A DNA stretch of 64,000 nucleotides from CAVVAL01 sp963742725 (GTDB taxonomy: Bacteria > Actinomycetota > Actinomycetes > Mycobacteriales > Cryptosporangiaceae), in contig CAVUMX010000003.1 of NCBI GenBank assembly GCA_963742725.1, forward strand, positions 186,001 to 250,000, in the 5' to 3' direction. A model generated the notes under the pieces. That model worked only from the letters and a program-made list of their open reading frames with translations, did no database searches and was not told where the DNA came from. The translations under genes and the position numbers were made by a program. Below, piece by piece: positions 60,781 through 64,000 of this stretch (positions are counted from its first letter, which is position 1; every line of letters starts with the position of its first letter).

Positions 60781-61958
60781 CGGATACCTCCGTCGCGGGC
60801 GTTGTGCGAGGCCAGCGAGAGGCCATCGACCGGGATGAACACCGGCGCCGGGCCTGCGGGGGACAGGCCCGCGGCGGGCGATGCGGCCGGAAGCGCGGCC
60901 AGCAGTTCCGTGGTCGACCGCCAGTAGGTGGGGTCCATCGCGTCCGGCTGTCCGGTGTGGATGATCGAGCGGGCCAGGCAGCCCAGATCCTCGGCGCGGG
61001 CGCGCTTGAGCAGCGGCGCCTGCCAGATGTCGACGATGCTCTGCTCGCGCAGGCTGCCGATCTTGGCGTGCACGAACGGGCAGGAGTGGATGTCGCCGTT
61101 GGGCTGCACGCTGACCATGAACCGGCCGACCTTGCAGCCGGAGCTCTTCTCGAAGCCGACCGCGTGGCCGGCGTGGTGGTGCTCGCTCCCCGGCCGGTTC
61201 AGCTCGATACCCTGCGGGCAGGCCAGGCTCTCCTGGACCGGGACGTTGATGCCGAGCGGCGCGCCGATGTCGCGTAACCGGTGCAGGGTCTTGAGGAACA
61301 GCTCCTTGCCGATGATGTCCGCGCGGCGGTCCTCGGTGCCGCCGGCGGCGCGGCCGACCATGAAGATCGGCAGCAGGATCAGCTCCTCGACGCCCTCGTC
61401 GAGCGCCCACTGGAACAGGTCCGGGATGGCCTCGTAGCTGTCCTCGGTGACCACGATCCGGACGCTGGTGCGCAGCCCCTGCCGGACGGCGTACCGGATC
61501 GTGCCCTTGGCGCCGGCCAGCGAGCCCGCCACGCCGCGGACCGCGTCGTGCACGGCATCGTCGCGGCTGTCGATGGAGACGCCGATCATCTCCAGGCCGG
61601 CGTCGACGAGCCGGTCGATCTTCTCGTCGCGGACGTTCAGCCCGTTGGTCAGCAGCGCGGTGTAGATGCCGAGGTCGGTCGAGTAGTCGACGAGTTCGTA
61701 GATGTCGCGCCGGGTCAGCGGTTCGCCGCCGAGGAAGGTGACGAACATCAGGCCGCTGGCGGCGAAGTCGTCCAGGACGCGTTTCGCCTCCGCGGTGTCC
61801 AGCTCGTCGGGGTCCCGCTTGCGGGCGTCCGCGAAGCAGTAGTAGCACTTCAGGTTGCAGGCTCTGGTGACGATCCACCACGCGGAGGGCGGCGCCAGGA
61901 GACTCCCCGATCTCGCCCCGTCCATGTACTCCTCGAGCCAGCTCATGCCCTCCGGCAT
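60777..61958 (-). CDS. Radical SAM enzyme with SPASM-like C-terminal domain
   Basis: A 393-residue enzyme. The SAM cluster motif CNLKCYYC (CxxxCxxC) is at residues about 34-41, followed by FLGGEPLTRRDIYELV (GGEP). The C-terminal part has further cysteines in LACPQGIEL, SSGCKVGRF, GDIHSCPFVHAKIGSL and LGCLAR, as in SPASM/twitch domains holding auxiliary Fe-S clusters. ATG 61958 is the start, 40 bp after the ABC permease. Hopanoid clusters also pair a radical SAM enzyme (HpnH) with an SHC and ispG/dxs, but this protein has SPASM cysteines rather than a recognisable HpnH tail. It may functionalise the terpene skeleton or an unseen peptide. Confidence 0.87.
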   Translation of the reverse strand: MPEGMSWLEEYMDGARSGSLLAPPSAWWIVTRACNLKCYYCFADARKRDPDELDTAEAKRVLDDFAASGLMFVTFLGGEPLTRRDIYELVDYSTDLGIYTALLTNGLNVRDEKIDRLVDAGLEMIGVSIDSRDDAVHDAVRGVAGSLAGAKGTIRYAVRQGLRTSVRIVVTEDSYEAIPDLFQWALDEGVEELILLPIFMVGRAAGGTEDRRADIIGKELFLKTLHRLRDIGAPLGINVPVQESLACPQGIELNRPGSEHHHAGHAVGFEKSSGCKVGRFMVSVQPNGDIHSCPFVHAKIGSLREQSIVDIWQAPLLKRARAEDLGCLARSIIHTGQPDAMDPTYWRSTTELLAALPAASPAAGLSPAGPAPVFIPVDGLSLASHNARDGGIR

Positions 61959-61998
61959 CTGACCCCCCTTCCCTGGTGTGCCCGCGCCCGGGGCGCGG

Positions 61999-62760
61999 TC
62001 AGCGTCTGAAGATCCGGGTGCGGTAGGTCCACACCAGGTAGGCCAGCCCGAACAGGACGACCGCGTACAGCGCGCCCTGCCCGAGGTAGCGGTACACGTT
62101 GGTGACGTCGGTGAAGACCGCCGTCTTCAGGGCCTCGACGGCCGGCCAGTAGACGAGGTACTTCTCCGCCTCGGCACCGCCCCGGCCGAGCGCCATCTGG
62201 ATGCCGGCGACCGCGATGATCACCATCGCCGCCTCGAACTCGCGCGGGATCAGCAGCCCGACGAGTGTGCCGAGAGCGACCCCGATGAAGCCGATCAACA
62301 GCAGCGCCAGCGCGGTGAGCAGGACAGAGTGCACGTCCACCAGCGGCACGAAGATCGCCAGGAAGACGAGCGTCGAGATGAGCGTGATCATCGCCAGCAC
62401 CGCGAGCCGGGCCGACAGCAGCTGGTGCGGCCGGTATCCGACCAGGCGCAGCCGCCGCATCACCGCCGTGCTGCCGAGCACCGTGGTCAGCGCGGCGAAC
62501 GAGCTGGTCACGCTGATGCCGAGGACGGCCAGGTAGAGCGCCTTGAACGCCCGGTCGTTCACCTGCAGTTCGGTGAATCCGTCGCCGGTGAAGACGTTCG
62601 CCGGTGCCACCTCGGTGGCGTCGCTGGTCAGGTAGCTGACCAGGAAGTACGAGGCCGGCATGAAGATCATGAACAGCACGGTCGGCCAGCGGCGCAGCAG
62701 TTCGCGCAGGAACATGCCGGTCGCGACGGGCGTGGCCCGGTGCGGAGTCGTCGTGGTCAT
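61999..62760 (-). CDS. ABC-2-type transporter permease
   Basis: A 253-residue membrane protein with six helices; N-terminal ATGMFLRELLRRWPTVLFMI and a cytoplasmic segment STAVMRRLRLVGYRPHQLL typical of ABC-2 export permeases. It overlaps the ATPase gene by 4 bp (ATGA, 62757-62760). With the ATPase it forms an exporter for the block C product or a lipid intermediate. Confidence 0.87.
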   Translation of the reverse strand: MTTTTPHRATPVATGMFLRELLRRWPTVLFMIFMPASYFLVSYLTSDATEVAPANVFTGDGFTELQVNDRAFKALYLAVLGISVTSSFAALTTVLGSTAVMRRLRLVGYRPHQLLSARLAVLAMITLISTLVFLAIFVPLVDVHSVLLTALALLLIGFIGVALGTLVGLLIPREFEAAMVIIAVAGIQMALGRGGAEAEKYLVYWPAVEALKTAVFTDVTNVYRYLGQGALYAVVLFGLAYLVWTYRTRIFRR

Positions 62761-63452
62761 GCGGCACCGCCCGCGACCTGGTCGGCCAGCCGGCCGCTCG
62801 CGACGACCCGGCCCTGCACCAGGTCGAGCATCGCGTCGAACCGGTCCTTCTCCGAGTGCATGTGACTCACCACCGCGACCGCGCCGCCGTCACGCCGGAA
62901 CTGTTCGGCGTAGGCCCAGAACTTCAGGTAGGTGTCGTAGTCGAAGCCCTGGTAGGGCTCGTCGAGGATGAGCACGTCCGGGGTGTGCAGCAGCGAGGCG
63001 ATCAGGTTCACCTTCTGCCGGGTACCGCCGGAGAGCCGGCTGACCCTGGTGCCGGCGTACTGGGTGCAGCCGAACGTCTCCATCAGCTCGCCCGCGCGGG
63101 CGGACACCTTCTCGGCGGTCAGCCCGTAACCGGCGCCGAAGAGGCGGAGCTGCTCGGCGATGGTCAGCGCGTCCAGCAGCGACGGCTCCTGCGGGCAGTA
63201 GCCGATCGAGCCGCTGACCAGGATCTCGCCTGAGTCCGGGCCGAGCAGGCCGACCAGGCATTTGAGCAGCGTGGACTTGCCCGCACCGTTCTCGCCCTCG
63301 ATGCCGACCAGGGTGCCGGCCGGTATCGAGAAGGTGACGTCGGTGAGCACCCGCCGCCGCCCGTAGCGCTTGGCCACGCCACGGACGGAGACGGCGGGTG
63401 CCCCGGCGGCACCACGGCCGGCCGTGGGCCGAGCCTCCTCGTGCGTATGCAT
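62757..63452 (-). CDS. ABC transporter ATP-binding protein
   Basis: A 231-residue ATPase. Walker A GENGAGKSTLL, signature LSGGTRQKVNL, Walker B DVLILDEPYQGFD, H-loop VVSHMHSE. ATG 63452 (MHTHEEARPTAG) is preceded by AAGGAAG; the 28 codons upstream in frame show no ABC sequence. The 85-bp gap to the P450 gene may hold the promoter of the ABC-radical SAM-cyclase operon. Confidence 0.88.
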   Translation of the reverse strand: MHTHEEARPTAGRGAAGAPAVSVRGVAKRYGRRRVLTDVTFSIPAGTLVGIEGENGAGKSTLLKCLVGLLGPDSGEILVSGSIGYCPQEPSLLDALTIAEQLRLFGAGYGLTAEKVSARAGELMETFGCTQYAGTRVSRLSGGTRQKVNLIASLLHTPDVLILDEPYQGFDYDTYLKFWAYAEQFRRDGGAVAVVSHMHSEKDRFDAMLDLVQGRVVASGRLADQVAGGAA

Positions 63453-63537
63453 TCGGACTTCCTTCTCATTTGGGGTATCAATCACGCAGCCACCGTACGA
63501 GAACCGGGCGGCCACCGGTACCTGCTTCATCCGCAAT

Positions 63538-64000
63538 TCACCACGTCACCGGCACCGCCTCCGGTGCCTGCGCCGCGGTCTCGGTCAGCCAGCGCACCTC
63601 GTCGTACGGCACCGCCAGCCGCAGCTCGGGGAACCGCCGCAGCAGCGCGCCGAACCCGAGCTGCAGTTCCATCCGGGCGACCGGCGCGCCGAAGCAGAAC
63701 GCCGGGCCGCTGCCGAAGGTCAGGTGCTGGTTCGCGGTGCCCCTGGTGATGTCGAACCGCTCAGCGCCGGCGAAGTGCGCGTCGTCCTGGTTGGCGGCGT
63801 GCCTGGCGACCAGCACGGTCGCGCCCGCCGGGATCAACACGCCGCCGATCTCGACGTCCGCCGTGGCGTACCGGCTGATCCCGTACCCGTTGCCCGGCGG
63901 CGTGCGGCGCAGCATCTCCTCGGTCGCCGACTCGACCAGCGCGCCGCCGGCGAGAATGTCGTCCCGGAGCGCGGCGAACTGGTCCGGATGCCGGTGCAGC
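63538..64000 (-). CDS. Cytochrome P450, C-terminal part (cut by window edge)
   Basis: The last 153 codons of a P450 lie in the window; the frame runs off the right edge. K-helix EEMLRRTPPG (ExxR) and heme motif FGSGPAFCFGAPVARME are present. Same strand as block C and 85 bp upstream of its ABC genes, so it is probably a tailoring enzyme of the same cluster. The block may extend further beyond the window. Confidence 0.9.
   Translation of the reverse strand, partial: LHRHPDQFAALRDDILAGGALVESATEEMLRRTPPGNGYGISRYATADVEIGGVLIPAGATVLVARHAANQDDAHFAGAERFDITRGTANQHLTFGSGPAFCFGAPVARMELQLGFGALLRRFPELRLAVPYDEVRWLTETAAQAPEAVPVTW

Noticed and set aside
60777..63452. RiPP cluster built around the radical SAM/SPASM enzyme and ABC exporter
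   Set aside because: No precursor-peptide-like small ORF was found in the gaps at 61959-61998 or 63453-63537, and the overlapping neighbours are terpene genes.
52653..64000. Block C as a hopanoid biosynthesis cluster
   Set aside because: SHC-type cyclase, radical SAM, ispG and dxs fit, but HpnC/D/E (squalene formation), HpnG and HpnO are absent. The cyclase is short and the flavoprotein, SCP2 and P450 are not hopanoid genes.

Overview
The window is high-GC DNA (mostly about 70-75% by eye) with dense, often 1-4 bp overlapping genes, GTG/TTG starts, LAL-type LuxR regulators, Tat/Sec-exported proteins and MEP-pathway isoprenoid genes. This points to a filamentous actinomycete, most likely Micromonosporaceae or a related secondary-metabolite producer; the genus is an inference. 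I saw no rRNA, tRNA or CRISPR array.

Layout. 0-3.9 kb: sugar/glycosyltransfer genes (DUF2064 protein, GT2, polytopic membrane protein, NAD-dependent epimerase). 4.1-5.7 kb: a vanadium haloperoxidase with a strong terminator. 5.7-10.7 kb: ion-transport genes (CBS protein + ArsB/NhaD permease; CPA antiporter + CaCA exchanger). The two operons share a 19-bp leader motif, and a small inverted-repeat element sits between them. 10.6-13.6 kb: TetR regulator divergent from a drug-type ABC exporter. 13.7-16.8 kb: a membrane protein, a 38-codon peptide gene directly upstream of a ComQ-like isoprenyl-synthase-fold gene, and an IclR regulator. 16.8-28.6 kb: two large LAL regulators, a complete oligopeptide ABC importer, and a scrap of a third LAL gene. 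28.7-35.8 kb: a P450 and exported proteins (M4, M43 and S1 proteases, PQQ-type sugar dehydrogenase).

36-64 kb is a large terpenoid region read almost entirely on the minus strand. Block A (41.0 to 36.2 kb) is GGPP synthase-ispH-dxs-ispG. Block B (49.4 to 42.3 kb) is GGPP synthase-P450-class II diterpene cyclase-HAD phosphatase-aldehyde dehydrogenase-SDR. It has visibly lower GC and is bordered by decayed genes (P450 and DyP remnants on one side, an IS6-like transposase scrap on the other), which suggests acquisition. Between the blocks lies an unusual LacI-sensor/GAF/histidine kinase (49.9-52.4 kb). Block C (64 to 52.7 kb) is P450-ABC ATPase-ABC permease-radical SAM/SPASM-SCP2-squalene/hopene-type cyclase-squalene-epoxidase-like flavoprotein-MFS-ispG2 (frameshifted)-dxs2-small secreted protein.

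Working model: the duplicated MEP genes and two GGPP synthases supply C20 precursor. Block B probably cyclises it to a bicyclic diphosphate, removes the diphosphate with the HAD enzyme and oxidises the alcohol. Block C probably epoxidises and cyclises a polyprene and decorates it. No class I terpene synthase or squalene synthase is visible. The ispG copies form a direct repeat of about 1.1 kb, about 18.5 kb apart. The most novel-looking items are the peptide/ComQ-like pair, the HAD + class II cyclase pair, and the radical SAM/SCP2/cyclase/epoxidase block.
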